DNA of 41,486 nucleotides, taken from the NCBI GenBank assembly GCA_031277315.1, contig JAITMP010000026.1, positions 1 to 41,486 of the forward strand, read 5' to 3'. Below, piece after piece: positions 8,393 to 16,449 of this stretch (its first letter is position 1; the number at the start of each line of letters is the position of its first letter). The notes under the pieces are model-generated. The model ran no database searches, was not told the DNA's origin, and saw nothing but the letters and a program-made list of their open reading frames with translations. The translations under genes and the position numbers were made by a program. Origin of the DNA: Zoogloeaceae bacterium. GTDB taxonomy: Bacteria > Pseudomonadota > Gammaproteobacteria > Burkholderiales > Rhodocyclaceae.

Positions 8393-8720
8393 CGGCACTG
8401 ACGTATTTTGTGAGGTCGTGTTTCAAATGTGACTTCACAAACGATTTGAACTCTTGACCTACACATACACCAAAAGCGGTAGCAATATGCTTGGCGGTCT
8501 GGCGCAGCCTATTGATTGCGCCACTGCTGCTATCGAGATCGGGAGCGAGGCGGCGTTTGAGTTAAGTCAGCGGAAGAAGAAGTGACGCTGTGATTTTGCG
8601 GGTGGTGACAGCAGAGGTATAGGACTGCGCTCGGCGGCAAGCCCCCGCAATCAGCATGCTATGATCCGCGCAGACAAATTCCGTTTGGTATAGTTTTCGG
8701 TATAGGAATTTTGTTGAAAA
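8393..8720. other. Intergenic stretch with decayed coding sequence
   Basis: Between the toxin gene and the tRNA terminator no full gene is found. A short plus-strand frame (ATG 8487, stop 8583-8585) gives a 32-residue product beginning MLGGLAQPIDCATAA and ending in lysines. It stays open upstream through YTYTKSGSN and could be the tail of a lost mobile-element gene. Two near copies of GGTATAG at about 8689 and 8700 are the only other structure seen. Confidence 0.35.
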
Positions 8721-8747
8721 TAAAAAACACCATAAAATCATGGTGTT
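8720..8747 (-). terminator. Rho-independent terminator of tRNA-Leu
   Basis: AACACCAT (8726-8733) and ATGGTGTT (8740-8747) form an 8-bp perfect stem with a 6-nt loop. On the minus strand it is followed by a run of T. It lies about 12 nt past the CCA end of the tRNA gene. Confidence 0.85.
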
Positions 8748-8758
8748 CTGTCTATAGT

Positions 8759-8845
8759 TGGTGCCCAGAAGAGGACTCGAACCTCCACAGTGTTGCCACC
8801 GCCAGGACCTGAACCTGGTGCGTCTACCAATTCCGCCATCTGGGC
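8759..8845 (-). tRNA. tRNA-Leu (anticodon CAG)
   Basis: The minus strand gives an 87-nt tRNA starting GCCCAGATGGCGGAATTGG and ending TCTGGGCACCA. The acceptor stem GCCCAGA/TCTGGGC is perfect and the CCA end is encoded. The anticodon arm CCAGG-TTCAGGT-CCTGG has CAG in the loop. A long variable arm, typical of class II tRNAs, precedes the T arm GAGG-TTCGAGT-CCTC. It decodes CUG, the main leucine codon of this GC-rich genome. Its 3' end faces the mobile-element remnant at 1-8700, in line with the common use of tRNA 3' ends as integration sites. Confidence 0.97.
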
Positions 8846-8857
8846 AAAGAGGGCGCA

Positions 8858-8885
8858 ATTTTAAAGGAAAGGTCGATTTTGTCAA
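8858..8885 (-). promoter_or_regulatory. Promoter of tRNA-Leu overlapping the rnr start
   Basis: On the minus strand TTGACA (8885-8880), a 16-bp spacer and TAAAAT (8863-8858) form a near-consensus sigma-70 promoter. Its start would lie a few bases before the tRNA 5' end at 8845. The -35 box overlaps the divergent rnr TTG start codon at 8879-8881. Confidence 0.75.
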
Positions 8886-11170
8886 ACAAGCCGAGCAAGA
8901 TCCGCAGACGCGATCCGCACTATGAGCGGGAGGCCGGGAAATACGAAAATCCGCTGCCGAGCCGCGAATATGTATTGTCGATTCTCGGCGAGCATGGCGT
9001 GCCTTTGTCCTTCGAGACGCTGACCGGCTTGCTCGACATTCACACGCATGAACTGGAGGCGTTCCAGCGCCGGCTGGGCGCGATGCAGCGCGACGGCCAG
9101 GTGATGCAGAACCGTCGCGGCGATTACCTGATTCCCGACAAGGCCGATCTCGTGCGCGGGCGCGTCGAGGGGCATCCCGACGGCTACGGTTTTCTGGTGC
9201 GCGATGATGAGGAGGGCGAGGAGGGCAAGAGCGGCAAGAGCGGTAAAAGTAACAAGAGCAGCAAGGGCGCCGACCTGTTCCTCGGCCCGAAAGAAATGGA
9301 CAAGGCTTTGCACGGTGACCGCGTGATGGCGCGCATTGTCGGCGTCGACCGGCGCGGCCGGCCCGAGGGAAAGATCGTCGAGGTGCTGGAGCGCGTCAAT
9401 CATCACGTCGTTGGCCGCATATTCAACGAGCATGGCGTGCTGTTCGTCGTCGCCGAGAACCGCCGCATCAGCCAGGATATTCTCGTCGCGCCCGGCGGCA
9501 AGCGGCCGCAAGCCGGGCAGGTGGTGGTGGTTGAGATCATCGCGCAGCCGTCGCGGCATGCCCAGCCGATCGGCAAGGTGGTCGAGATTCTCGGCAACTA
9601 CGCCGATCCGGGCATGGAAATCGAAATTGCCCTTAGAAAGCACGCGCTGCCCTACGAGTTTTCGCGCCCCGGCCTTACCGAAGCGAAGAAGCTGCCGGAC
9701 GTCGTGCGCAAGAGCGACTGGAAGTGGGAAGGCGGCGTCCGCGAAGATATCCGCCATCTGCCGCTGGTGACCATTGACGGCGAGACGGCGAAGGATTTCG
9801 ACGATGCCGTGTATTGCGAGCGGCAGGGCAAGAACGGCAAGGGCGGCGGCTTCCGCCTGGTGGTCGCCATTGCAGATGTCAGCCATTACGTGCAGGCCGG
9901 ACGCCCGCTCGACCGCGACGCTTACGAGCGCGGCAATTCGGTGTACTTTCCGCGCCGTGTGATTCCGATGCTGCCGGAGAAACTCTCCAACGGTTTGTGT
10001 TCGCTCAATCCGCAGGTCGAGCGGCTGTGCATGGCGTGCGACATGGCGATTGCCGCCAACGGCGCCATCAAGCGTTACCGTTTTTATCCGGCGGTGATGT
10101 GCTCGCATGCCCGCCTCACTTACGATGAAGTGGCGGCGGCGCTCTACGAGAAAGATTCGGCCGCCGCGCAACGGCAGGCGGCGCTGTTGCCGCAACTGGG
10201 CAATCTGGATGCGCTGTTCCGCGTGCTGCTGAAAGCGCGCGCGGCGCGCGGCGCCATCGACTTCGAGACGGTCGAGACGCGGATGATCTTCGACGAGCAG
10301 GGCAAGATTGCGCGCATCGTCCCTTCGCCGCGCAACGATGCGCATCGCATCATCGAGGAATGCATGCTGGCGGCCAACGTCTGCGCGTCCGATTTTCTGC
10401 ACGAGCACGGGCATGCTGCGCTCTACCGCGTCCACGAAGGGCCGACGCCGGAAAAGCTGGAAAAGCTGCGCCAGTTCCTCAAGGAATTCGGCCTGCAACT
10501 GACCGGCGGCGAGGAGCCGCACGCGAAGGATTACGCCAAGCTGCTGGAAAAAGTGAAGGGGCGTCCCGACCAGCAGCTTTTGCAGACGGTGATGTTGCGT
10601 TCCCTGCAGCAGGCCGTCTACAGCCCGGACAACGTCGGCCACTTCGGACTGGCCTACGAGTCGTATGCGCATTTCACGTCGCCCATCCGCCGCTATCCCG
10701 ACCTGCTCATCCACCGCGCCATCAAGGCGGTGCTGCGGGGAGAGAAATACCGACCCGGCAACTGGAGCGAGATCGGCATCCACTGCTCGCAGACCGAACG
10801 GCGCGCCGACGAGGCGACGCGCGATGTCGAAGCCTGGCTGAAGTGCTACTACATGCGGGATCGCATCGGTGAGACGTTCGCCGGCAGCGTTTCCGCCGTC
10901 ACGTCTTTCGGCATCTTCGTCGCGCTCGACGATATTTTCATCGAAGGACTGGTGCATATTTCCGATCTCGGCAGCGATTACTTTCACTACGACGACGCGC
11001 GGCATCAGCTTATCGGCGAGCGCGGCGGCCAGCGTTACCGTTTGGCCGACCGCGTGCGCGTTCAACTCGTGCGGGTGGCCATGGAAAGCAGCAAGATTGA
11101 TTTCCGCCTCGCCGAGGCGAGCGACGAAGATGAACGCGACGGGCGCAAGCGGGAGCGCCGCTGTGGCTGA
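8879..11170 (+). CDS. rnr: Ribonuclease R
   Basis: 763 residues, a 3'-5' exoribonuclease that degrades structured RNA and takes part in RNA quality control. The TTG start is preceded by AAGGAAAGG and gives an N-terminus ([20 protein letters not shown]) typical of the family. Order: N-terminal helix-turn-helix region (25-85), cold-shock domains (about 90-240), catalytic RNB domain (about 285-610) with the acidic cluster [11 protein letters not shown] (Asp300, Asp306, Asp308, Asp309), and an S1 domain (about 660-740, [20 protein letters not shown]). The lysine-rich tail is short. A Gly/Ser/Lys-rich low-complexity insert lies at 113-130 in the first cold-shock domain. It is followed by rlmB with an 8-bp overlap. 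Confidence 0.95.
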   Translation: MSNKPSKIRRRDPHYEREAGKYENPLPSREYVLSILGEHGVPLSFETLTGLLDIHTHELEAFQRRLGAMQRDGQVMQNRRGDYLIPDKADLVRGRVEGHPDGYGFLVRDDEEGEEGKSGKSGKSNKSSKGADLFLGPKEMDKALHGDRVMARIVGVDRRGRPEGKIVEVLERVNHHVVGRIFNEHGVLFVVAENRRISQDILVAPGGKRPQAGQVVVVEIIAQPSRHAQPIGKVVEILGNYADPGMEIEIALRKHALPYEFSRPGLTEAKKLPDVVRKSDWKWEGGVREDIRHLPLVTIDGETAKDFDDAVYCERQGKNGKGGGFRLVVAIADVSHYVQAGRPLDRDAYERGNSVYFPRRVIPMLPEKLSNGLCSLNPQVERLCMACDMAIAANGAIKRYRFYPAVMCSHARLTYDEVAAALYEKDSAAAQRQAALLPQLGNLDALFRVLLKARAARGAIDFETVETRMIFDEQGKIARIVPSPRNDAHRIIEECMLAANVCASDFLHEHGHAALYRVHEGPTPEKLEKLRQFLKEFGLQLTGGEEPHAKDYAKLLEKVKGRPDQQLLQTVMLRSLQQAVYSPDNVGHFGLAYESYAHFTSPIRRYPDLLIHRAIKAVLRGEKYRPGNWSEIGIHCSQTERRADEATRDVEAWLKCYYMRDRIGETFAGSVSAVTSFGIFVALDDIFIEGLVHISDLGSDYFHYDDARHQLIGERGGQRYRLADRVRVQLVRVAMESSKIDFRLAEASDEDERDGRKRERRCG

Positions 11171-11927
11171 CACCCGCTTCATCTACGGCTTCCATGCCGT
11201 CAATGCGCGCCTGCGGCAAAGCGCCGGCAGCGTGGAGGAAATCTACTTTGCCGCCGGGCGGCGGGATGCGCGCGCGCACGATCTGCTCAAGCTGGCGCAG
11301 GCGCACGGCGTGCGCGTCATCGCCACCGATCCGGCGCGGCTCGATGGCATGGCCGGCGGCGGGGGGCGTCATCAAGGCATCGTGGCGCGGGTCGGCGCAG
11401 GGCCGCGCCACGTCACGCTGGACGATGTGCTCGACACGCTTGACGAACCGGCCCTGCTGCTGGTGCTCGACGGCGTGCAGGACCCGCACAACCTTGGCGC
11501 CTGTCTGCGGGTGGCCGACGCGGCCGGGGCGCATGCCGTTGTCGCGCCGAAAGACCGGGCGGTGGGGTTGAACGCCACGGCGGTCAAGGTGGCGTGCGGC
11601 GCTGCCGACAGCGTGCCTTACATCACCGTCACCAATCTGGCGCGCGCCCTGCGCCAGATGCAGGAGCGGGGGCTGTGGACGGTCGGCGCCGATGCAGGGG
11701 CTGAAGAGGATATTTACAACACTGATTTGACGTCGCCGCTGGCGCTGGTGCTGGGCGCGGAGGGCGACGGCCTGCGCCGGCTGACCAGGGAAACCTGCGA
11801 TGCGCTGACACGCATTCCCATGCGCGGCAGCGTCGAGAGCTTGAATGTGTCCGTCGCCAGCGGCCTGTGCCTGTTCGAGGCGCGGCGTCAGCGGTCGGCA
11901 GCGGGAGTGTCGCGCCAAGGAACATAA
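11163..11927 (+). CDS. rlmB: 23S rRNA (guanosine-2251-2'-O)-methyltransferase
   Basis: 254 residues from a GTG at 11163 that overlaps the end of rnr by 8 bp; GGGAG lies about 8 nt upstream. The alternative ATG at 11130 would add 11 residues that do not look like the family. The N-terminus [14 protein letters not shown] is the substrate-binding L30e-like domain. The C-terminal SPOUT domain has [28 protein letters not shown] and the knot-forming [21 protein letters not shown]-dependent methylation of G2251 in the ribosomal P loop is known for E. coli RlmB. The rnr-rlmB pair is a common proteobacterial arrangement. Confidence 0.93.
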   Translation: MADTRFIYGFHAVNARLRQSAGSVEEIYFAAGRRDARAHDLLKLAQAHGVRVIATDPARLDGMAGGGGRHQGIVARVGAGPRHVTLDDVLDTLDEPALLLVLDGVQDPHNLGACLRVADAAGAHAVVAPKDRAVGLNATAVKVACGAADSVPYITVTNLARALRQMQERGLWTVGADAGAEEDIYNTDLTSPLALVLGAEGDGLRRLTRETCDALTRIPMRGSVESLNVSVASGLCLFEARRQRSAAGVSRQGT

Positions 11928-11931
11928 CTTC

Positions 11932-11960
11932 TTGATTTGCCGCGCCTGTACGGCTAAAAT
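11932..11960 (+). promoter_or_regulatory. Sigma-70 promoter of the rpsF operon
   Basis: TTGATT (11932-11937), a 17-bp spacer and TAAAAT (11955-11960), just after rlmB. The start would be near 11967, leaving a leader of about 60 nt before rpsF. An autoregulatory S6:S18-binding leader RNA is known in several bacteria, but no such structure was established here. Confidence 0.75.
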
Positions 11961-12025
11961 AGCCGGCTTTCACAACCTTGCCCCACCGCGCGCATGACGG
12001 GGGGTATAACCCAAAAGGAGATTGC

Positions 12026-12442
12026 ATGCGGCATTACGAGATTGTTTTCATCGTCCATCCGGACCAGAGCGAGCAGGTGCCCGCGATGATCGAGCGCTAT
12101 AAAGGGCTTGTCACCGCCCGCGCCGGTCACATCCACCGCCTCGAAGACTGGGGCCGCCGCCAACTGGCCTATCCGATCCAGAAGGTGCACAAGGCCCATT
12201 ACGTGCTCATGAACATCGAGTGCGACGGCGAAACGCTGACCGAACTTGAACACGCTTTCAAGTTTAATGACGCCGTGCTGCGCTACCTCACCATCAAGAT
12301 GCGCCATGCCGTGACGACGCCTTCTCCGATGATGAAGGAGGAGAAGGCCAAGTCGTTGACGCCGTCCGCCGAGGGCGCGAAGGCTGAAAGCGCCAAGGTT
12401 GAGGAGGGCGCGGCGGAGAGCGCCGAGCAGCCGGCCGCTTGA
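12026..12442 (+). CDS. rpsF: 30S ribosomal protein S6
   Basis: 138 residues; ATG at 12026 preceded by [27 protein letters not shown] and the central segment ending LMNIECDG are family hallmarks. S6 binds S18 and the central domain of 16S rRNA. The C-terminus is extended by about 35 Ala/Glu/Lys-rich residues, as often seen in this group. First gene of the rpsF-priB-rpsR-rplI operon. Confidence 0.97.
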   Translation: MRHYEIVFIVHPDQSEQVPAMIERYKGLVTARAGHIHRLEDWGRRQLAYPIQKVHKAHYVLMNIECDGETLTELEHAFKFNDAVLRYLTIKMRHAVTTPSPMMKEEKAKSLTPSAEGAKAESAKVEEGAAESAEQPAA

Positions 12443-12443
12443 T

Positions 12444-12767
12444 GTGACCGCGCCGCGGAACCGGCTCTCGATCAGCGGCAGCATCATCGAACTGGCGCAA
12501 CTGCGCCACACTCCGGCGGGCGTGCCGGTGCTCAGTTTCATGATCGCCCACGCCTCGGAGCAGATCGAAGCCGGACAGCCGCGCAAGGTCGAATGTGAAT
12601 TGCGGGCCGTCGCGCTGGGACAAGCGGCGCTGTTGTTGAAGGGCGCCAAACCGGGCGACGGCGTTGAACTGACTGGCTTCCTGGCGGCGCAAAGCGCCCG
12701 CTCGAAGCAGCCGGTGCTGCATGTGGAACGAATCGAATTTTTGGAAGGAATGAATCATGGCGTTTAA
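12444..12767 (+). CDS. priB: Primosomal replication protein N
   Basis: 107 residues from a GTG directly behind the rpsF stop, so probably translated by coupling; no strong ribosome-binding site of its own is seen. The single OB fold is recognisable by [31 protein letters not shown] and [11 protein letters not shown]. PriB stabilises PriA on single-stranded DNA during replication restart and is limited mainly to beta- and gammaproteobacteria. The end overlaps rpsR by 11 bp. Confidence 0.93.
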   Translation: MTAPRNRLSISGSIIELAQLRHTPAGVPVLSFMIAHASEQIEAGQPRKVECELRAVALGQAALLLKGAKPGDGVELTGFLAAQSARSKQPVLHVERIEFLEGMNHGV

Positions 12768-13038
12768 ACCGAGAAATGCGAAGGACGCAAAGAAGCGCAA
12801 GGACGACAAAAGCTCGCGCGGCATGTTCAAGCGGCGCAAGTTCTGCCGCTTCACCGCCGAGAAAATTGCCGAGATCGACTACAAGGACATCGACATCCTG
12901 AAGGATTTCATCACCGAGAACGGCAAAATCATGCCGGCGCGCATCACCGGCACCAAGACCGGCTACCAGCGCCAGCTCTCCACCGCCATCAAGCGGGCGC
13001 GCTTTCTGGCGCTGATGCCCTACACTGACCTGCACTGA
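12757..13038 (+). CDS. rpsR: 30S ribosomal protein S18
   Basis: 93 residues; ATG preceded by GGAAGGAA inside the end of pri[41 protein letters not shown] and [13 protein letters not shown] are diagnostic. S18 forms a heterodimer with S6 on the platform of the 30S subunit. The N-terminus is longer and more lysine-rich than in E. coli. Confidence 0.97.
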   Translation: MAFKPRNAKDAKKRKDDKSSRGMFKRRKFCRFTAEKIAEIDYKDIDILKDFITENGKIMPARITGTKTGYQRQLSTAIKRARFLALMPYTDLH

Positions 13039-13052
13039 GAGGGGACATGACC

Positions 13053-13502
13053 ATGCAAGTGATTCTGATGGAAAAGGTCATCAACCTCGGCAATCTGGGC
13101 GAGGTCGTCAAGGTGCGCGACGGCTATGCGCGCAATTTCCTGCTGCCCCAGGGCAAGGCCAAGCGCGTTACGCCGGAAAACCTGGCTGAATTTGAACAGC
13201 GCCGCGCCGAACTGGAACAGCAGCAAGCCGCCAAGCTGGCCGACGCGCAAGCGAAAGCCGCCAAGCTGGACGGCCTCATGGCGCAAATTACCCGCAAAGC
13301 AGGAGTGGATGGCCGCCTGTTCGGCTCCGTCACCAACTTCGACATCGCCGAGGCGCTCGCGGCGCAGGGCTTCGAGATCGAGAAATCCGAAATCCGCATG
13401 CCGCAAGGCCCGCTCAAGACCATCGGCGACGCCTCGATCCAGATCGTCCTGCATACCGACGTGGTTGCCCATATCACCGTTTCGGTGCTGGGTGAACACT
13501 GA
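13053..13502 (+). CDS. rplI: 50S ribosomal protein L9
   Basis: 149 residues. The ATG at 13053 ([19 protein letters not shown]) matches the family start and lies at good distance from GAGAGGGG; an ATG at 13047 would be too close to it. The N-terminal domain, long connecting helix ([20 protein letters not shown]) and C-terminal domain ([16 protein letters not shown]) are all present. It ends the operon; the replicative helicase gene dnaB, which often follows rplI, is not here. Confidence 0.96.
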   Translation: MQVILMEKVINLGNLGEVVKVRDGYARNFLLPQGKAKRVTPENLAEFEQRRAELEQQQAAKLADAQAKAAKLDGLMAQITRKAGVDGRLFGSVTNFDIAEALAAQGFEIEKSEIRMPQGPLKTIGDASIQIVLHTDVVAHITVSVLGEH

Positions 13503-13524
13503 GGCAGCGGCTGTTTCGGCATAC

Positions 13525-13554
13525 AAAGGGCCGCTTTTCGCGGCCCTTTTTTTG
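13525..13554 (+). terminator. Rho-independent terminator after rplI
   Basis: AAAGGGCCGC (13525-13534) pairs perfectly with GCGGCCCTTT (13540-13549) around TTTTC, followed by more T. It is the strongest terminator in the window and closes the ribosomal operon. Confidence 0.93.
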
Positions 13555-13640
13555 TTGACAGTGCGCCATAATGAGCGCGGCAACAAAAACATCAAGAACG
13601 CCGGCAACGGCGAATCGATAAACAAACAGGACGATTCCAA

Positions 13641-13925
13641 ATGAAACAAGCGACGATTACCCTGCTGCTTTGCCTGTGTGCCGTCGGCGCCGCCGGCACG
13701 GTGAGCGCGGCCAGCGCGCCGTGCGGCGGGAGCAAGGGCGGCATCAGCCGCTGCGAGGGCGAGAAATTCATCTGCAACGACGGCAGCGTCAGCGCGTCGA
13801 AAAAGAAATGCTCGACCGCGGAATACGGCGCGGAGGAGAAACCGTCGCCAGCCAAGAAAAAAGCCGCGCGCAATGGCGGTAACAACGGTGGCAAGAAAGC
13901 CAAGAAGAAAAAATCGTCCTCGTAG
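13641..13925 (+). CDS. Small secreted Cys-containing, Lys-rich protein
   Basis: 94 residues. A Sec signal peptide is clear: MKQ, the hydrophobic ITLLLCLCAVGAAGTV, and a likely cut after VSA. The mature part has four cysteines (SAPCGGSKGGISRCEGEKFI, then CNDG and KKKC), a spacing seen in a family of small uncharacterised proteobacterial periplasmic proteins; two disulfides are likely. The last 30 residues are almost only Lys, Ala, Gly and Ser, giving a strongly basic tail. It stands alone between the rplI terminator and a hairpin. Function unknown. Confidence 0.75.
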   Translation: MKQATITLLLCLCAVGAAGTVSAASAPCGGSKGGISRCEGEKFICNDGSVSASKKKCSTAEYGAEEKPSPAKKKAARNGGNNGGKKAKKKKSSS

Positions 13926-13929
13926 TTGA

Positions 13930-13953
13930 AAAAATGGTGAGGCAAGCCTCACC
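13930..13953 (-). terminator. Hairpin, terminator-like on the minus strand
   Basis: GGTGAGG (13936-13942) and CCTCACC (13947-13953) with loop CAAG form a perfect stem. The flanking A-run at 13929-13934 gives a T-run on the minus strand only. On the plus strand it may still act as a 3' stabilising hairpin for the small secreted-protein gene. Confidence 0.45.
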
Positions 13954-13961
13954 TTGCTCGC

Positions 13962-13990
13962 TTGACATGCGGACTTAGCCAGACTAGACT
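13962..13990 (+). promoter_or_regulatory. Promoter of the Phd/VapC operon
   Basis: TTGACA (13962-13967), a 17-bp spacer and TAGACT (13985-13990). The direct repeat AGACTAGACT around the -10 could be part of an autoregulatory operator for the antitoxin. Confidence 0.65.
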
Positions 13991-14012
13991 AATTCAAGTC
14001 CGGGAGATCAAA

Positions 14013-14261
14013 ATGTCATCCGTCAATATGCTGCAAGCAAAATCAACGCTGTCCCGTCTCGTGGAAGTGATCGAGCAGGGCGAGGAACGCGAGATCATCA
14101 TTGCGCGCAATGGCCGTCCTGCGGCCAAGCTGGTGCCGATGGATGCCGCGCCCGCCGGCAAACGCCTCGGCGTCGCCAAAGGCAAGTTCAAGGCGCCGGA
14201 CAACATTGACGCCCACAACGACGAAGTCGCCAATCTGTTTCTGAACGGGGCGAAGTCTTGA
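14013..14261 (+). CDS. Phd/YefM-type antitoxin
   Basis: 82 residues; ATG at 14013 preceded by CGGGAG. An upstream TTG at 13962 is rejected because it lies in the -35 box. The Phd fold is shown by SVNMLQAKSTLSRLVEVIEQ and EREIIIARNGRPAAKLVPMD, which dimerises and binds DNA. The C-terminal part (KFKAPDNIDAHNDEVANLF) is the usual toxin-wrapping tail. It overlaps the PIN toxin gene by 4 bp (TTGA). Confidence 0.9.
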   Translation: MSSVNMLQAKSTLSRLVEVIEQGEEREIIIARNGRPAAKLVPMDAAPAGKRLGVAKGKFKAPDNIDAHNDEVANLFLNGAKS

Positions 14262-14644
14262 ACCTGCTGCTCGACACCCATGTTGCCCTGTGGGCGATCA
14301 CAGACAGCCCGAAGTTGCCGAAGAAAATCCGCGAGATGATCGCGTCGCCAAGATCGACGATCTGGATCAGTGCCGCCACGCTCTGGGAAATCGCCATCAA
14401 GCACAGCCTTGGGCGCGGCGACATGCCGGTCTCCAGCCAGGACGCGCTGCGCTACTTCCGCGAATCCAGCTACCGCTTTCTGGCCATTGAGCCTGAACAC
14501 GTCGTCGCGGTCGAGGATTTGTCCGCGCACCACGCAGACCCTTTTGATCGCATCCTGATCGCGCAGGCGCTGGTCGAACCCATGCGACTCATTACTCACG
14601 ACGCTGTGGTTGCCCGCTACAGCGATAGCATTATCAAAATCTGA
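14258..14644 (+). CDS. PIN-domain ribonuclease toxin (VapC-like)
   Basis: 128 residues from a TTG that overlaps the antitoxin stop. The PIN acidic residues are visible: Asp6 in NLLLDTHVALWA, Glu in SAATLWEIAIKHSLG, and Asp in HHADPFDRILIAQA, followed by LITHDAVVARY. Family members cut tRNA or rRNA with Mg2+ and are held inactive by the antitoxin. All catalytic positions are intact, so the module looks functional. Confidence 0.9.
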   Translation: MNLLLDTHVALWAITDSPKLPKKIREMIASPRSTIWISAATLWEIAIKHSLGRGDMPVSSQDALRYFRESSYRFLAIEPEHVVAVEDLSAHHADPFDRILIAQALVEPMRLITHDAVVARYSDSIIKI

Positions 14645-14702
14645 CGGTCCGGTGCTGGCGGTTTATCGCGCCTATCGGCGTGTTTTTTTGAAGAGGAAGT
14701 CA

Positions 14703-14830
14703 GACAGTAGGGCGGGGTTTACCCCGCCATAATCACGATATTTCAACTCGCTATTCTGGGGTTGAATGGGGAAGTAATGGGGGTTGTGGCAATGTTGCGG
14801 CGGGGTAACCCCCGCCCTGCGCTTGCTGTC
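14703..14830. repeat. MITE-like 128-bp element with terminal hairpins
   Basis: The ends are inverted: GACAG at 14703 with CTGTC at 14830, both next to AGGGCGGGG/CCCCGCCCT. Each end carries its own hairpin: GGCGGGGT-TT-ACCCCGCC (14711-14728) and GGCGGGG-TAAC-CCCCGCC (14799-14816). No coding content is seen between them. No clear target-site duplication is visible. Confidence 0.5.
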
Positions 14831-14902
14831 TTGAAGAAATCGGGATTTACCAAAAGCCAGATTGTTGCGGTTCTGAAGGAAAGCGAAGCGGGCGGCGCTG
14901 TG
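14831..14902 (+). pseudogene. Fragment of an IS3-family transposase OrfA
   Basis: Translation from the TTG at 14831 reads LKKSGFTKSQIVAVLKESEA, which closely matches the N-terminus of IS3-type OrfA (KKSRFTEEQIV...LKE.EAG). The similarity ends after about 23 codons, before the rest of the helix-turn-helix domain. No OrfB or IS ends are nearby, so this is a scrap of an old insertion. It directly abuts the MITE-like element. Confidence 0.6.
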
Positions 14903-14967
14903 CCGCGCTGCCCGTTCCATTTCAAGCCGACCTGCAACGCGCCGGCGTTTGCGGCGATAATGCGAAG

Positions 14968-16185
14968 ATGAACAGCACGACAACTCCTTCCGCCCTGCGC
15001 GGCGATGTGCGCGTGATCAGTGTGATCGGTTTCGCGCACGGCACGTCGCATTTCTTTCACCTGCTGCTGCCGCCGTTGTTTCCCTGGCTGATGGCGGAGT
15101 TCAACCTCAGCTTCACCGGCGTTGGCGCGGCGGTGACATTTTTCTTCGTCATCTCCGGGATCGGTCAGTTTCTGTCCGGCTTCGTCGTGGATCGCGTCGG
15201 GCCGCGCCGTGTGCTGCTGGCCGGCATTGTCTGTTTTGTGCTTGCCGGGCTGCTGTTGTCGGTGGCGAACGGTTATGCCATGCTCTTTGCCGTTGGCGCG
15301 CTGGCCGGTTTGGGCAATAGCGTTTTTCATCCGGCGGACTTCACGCTGCTCAACCGCAAGGTCAGCCCGAACCGGCTTGGCTACGCTTTTTCCGCCCACA
15401 ATTTATCGGGCAATATCGGTTGGGCGCTGGCGCCGCTGTTTTTCACCAGCATCGCGGCGACGGCGGGCTGGCGCACGGCGGCGCTTTGCGGCGCCGTGGT
15501 GGCGGTGTTGGCTTTGGCGGTGGTGTGGCTATGGTGCGACGACGCGGCGTTGGCGGAGGAGGAGGGCGTCAAAGCCAGTCGTGGCGGCGCGGCCGGCACG
15601 TTCAACTTCCTCGGCGTCGGCGCGGTATGGATGTGCTTCATGTTTTTCCTGCTCGTCACCACCGCTTTCGGCGCTTTGCAGAACTTCGCCACGCCGCTGA
15701 TGCAGAACGTGTATGGCTTGACGGTCGCGGCGGCGGCGGCAACGCTGACGGCCTTCCTGATCGGCGGCGGGGTCGGCATCTTCGCCGGCGGCGTGCTGGT
15801 CAGCCGCAGCGGCGCGCATGATCGCTTGATTGCCTGGGCGCTCGCGGCGGCGGCAGCGGTGGCTGTCGTGATCGCGCTGAATGTTCTGCCCGCCTGGAGC
15901 ATATCGCTGGCGATGGGTGTGATGGGCTTCTGCGTCGGCCTTGCCGGGCCTTCGCGCGACTTGCTGGTGCGGCAGGCGGCGACGGCGCGCTTCGGCCAGC
16001 AAGCCTTTGGCCGCGTGTACGGCTTCGTTTATTCCGGGCTGGATCTCGGTCAGGCGATAGCGCCGCTGGCGTTCGGGCTGCTGATGGACGCCAGCCTCTT
16101 CACCGCCGTGCTGATGGGCGTGGCGCTCTTGCAGGGCGCGGCCATTCTCACGGCGCTCGGCGTCAGCAGAATGCCGACGCGCTGA
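14968..16185 (+). CDS. MFS transporter (Fsr-like)
   Basis: 405 residues with about 12 hydrophobic segments. The first loop has DRVGPRRVLLAG, a form of MFS motif A. HGTSHFFHLLLPPLFPWLM at the start and GNSVFHPADFTLLNRKVSP resemble the fosmidomycin-resistance (Fsr) group and related exporters in which H-F-H-P-A is conserved. It probably exports a small molecule by proton antiport across the inner membrane; the substrate cannot be told. The ribosome-binding site is weak. It stands alone, facing a minus-strand block downstream. Confidence 0.85.
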   Translation: MNSTTTPSALRGDVRVISVIGFAHGTSHFFHLLLPPLFPWLMAEFNLSFTGVGAAVTFFFVISGIGQFLSGFVVDRVGPRRVLLAGIVCFVLAGLLLSVANGYAMLFAVGALAGLGNSVFHPADFTLLNRKVSPNRLGYAFSAHNLSGNIGWALAPLFFTSIAATAGWRTAALCGAVVAVLALAVVWLWCDDAALAEEEGVKASRGGAAGTFNFLGVGAVWMCFMFFLLVTTAFGALQNFATPLMQNVYGLTVAAAAATLTAFLIGGGVGIFAGGVLVSRSGAHDRLIAWALAAAAAVAVVIALNVLPAWSISLAMGVMGFCVGLAGPSRDLLVRQAATARFGQQAFGRVYGFVYSGLDLGQAIAPLAFGLLMDASLFTAVLMGVALLQGAAILTALGVSRMPTR

Positions 16186-16189
16186 TTGT

Positions 16190-16408
16190 CTAGAAAGGCA
16201 GGCGGCGCTTCGGCGCTTTGACGGCAGAAGAAGGGGGCGCGGCGGCGGGTTGCGGCGCCTTGACCGGTTTGCGCGGTGGACTTTCTTCCTTGTTGATGAA
16301 GCGCACCTTGCCGTGCAGCACGCAGCCGCGCATGCCGGGGTCGCAAACGGCGCCGGCGACTTTCTGGCAGATGCCGTTCAGGTCGTGGGGACAGGACCAG
16401 GAACTCAT
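16190..16408 (-). CDS. Conserved small Cys-rich protein
   Basis: 72 residues. Four cysteines occur in CPHDLNGICQKVAGAVCDPG and then GCVLHGKVRFI, a pattern seen repeatedly in short betaproteobacterial proteins of unknown function and suggestive of metal or redox binding. The rest is a Pro/Ala/Lys-rich tail that may be unstructured. The ATG lies 41 bp after the hcrB stop on the same strand, so it may be carried on the hcr message, though a functional link is not implied. Confidence 0.7.
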   Translation of the reverse strand: MSSWSCPHDLNGICQKVAGAVCDPGMRGCVLHGKVRFINKEESPPRKPVKAPQPAAAPPSSAVKAPKRRLPF

Positions 16409-16449
16409 CGCGCTTTATTTCAACGCCATATTCTCAACGCCATCTCCGG

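Noticed and set aside
1-8700. Second copy of the tRNA-Leu 3' end as an attachment site
   Set aside because: No matching stretch was found by eye in the left part; it may lie outside the window.
8882-11182. 766-codon minus-strand open frame opposite rnr
   Set aside because: It is the mirror of RNase R in GC-rich DNA; the plus-strand product is a clear family member and the mirror product resembles nothing.
13555-13572. TTGACA with CATAAT as promoter of the small secreted-protein gene
   Set aside because: The spacer would be only 6 bp, and no good -10 lies 16-18 bp from the TTGACA.
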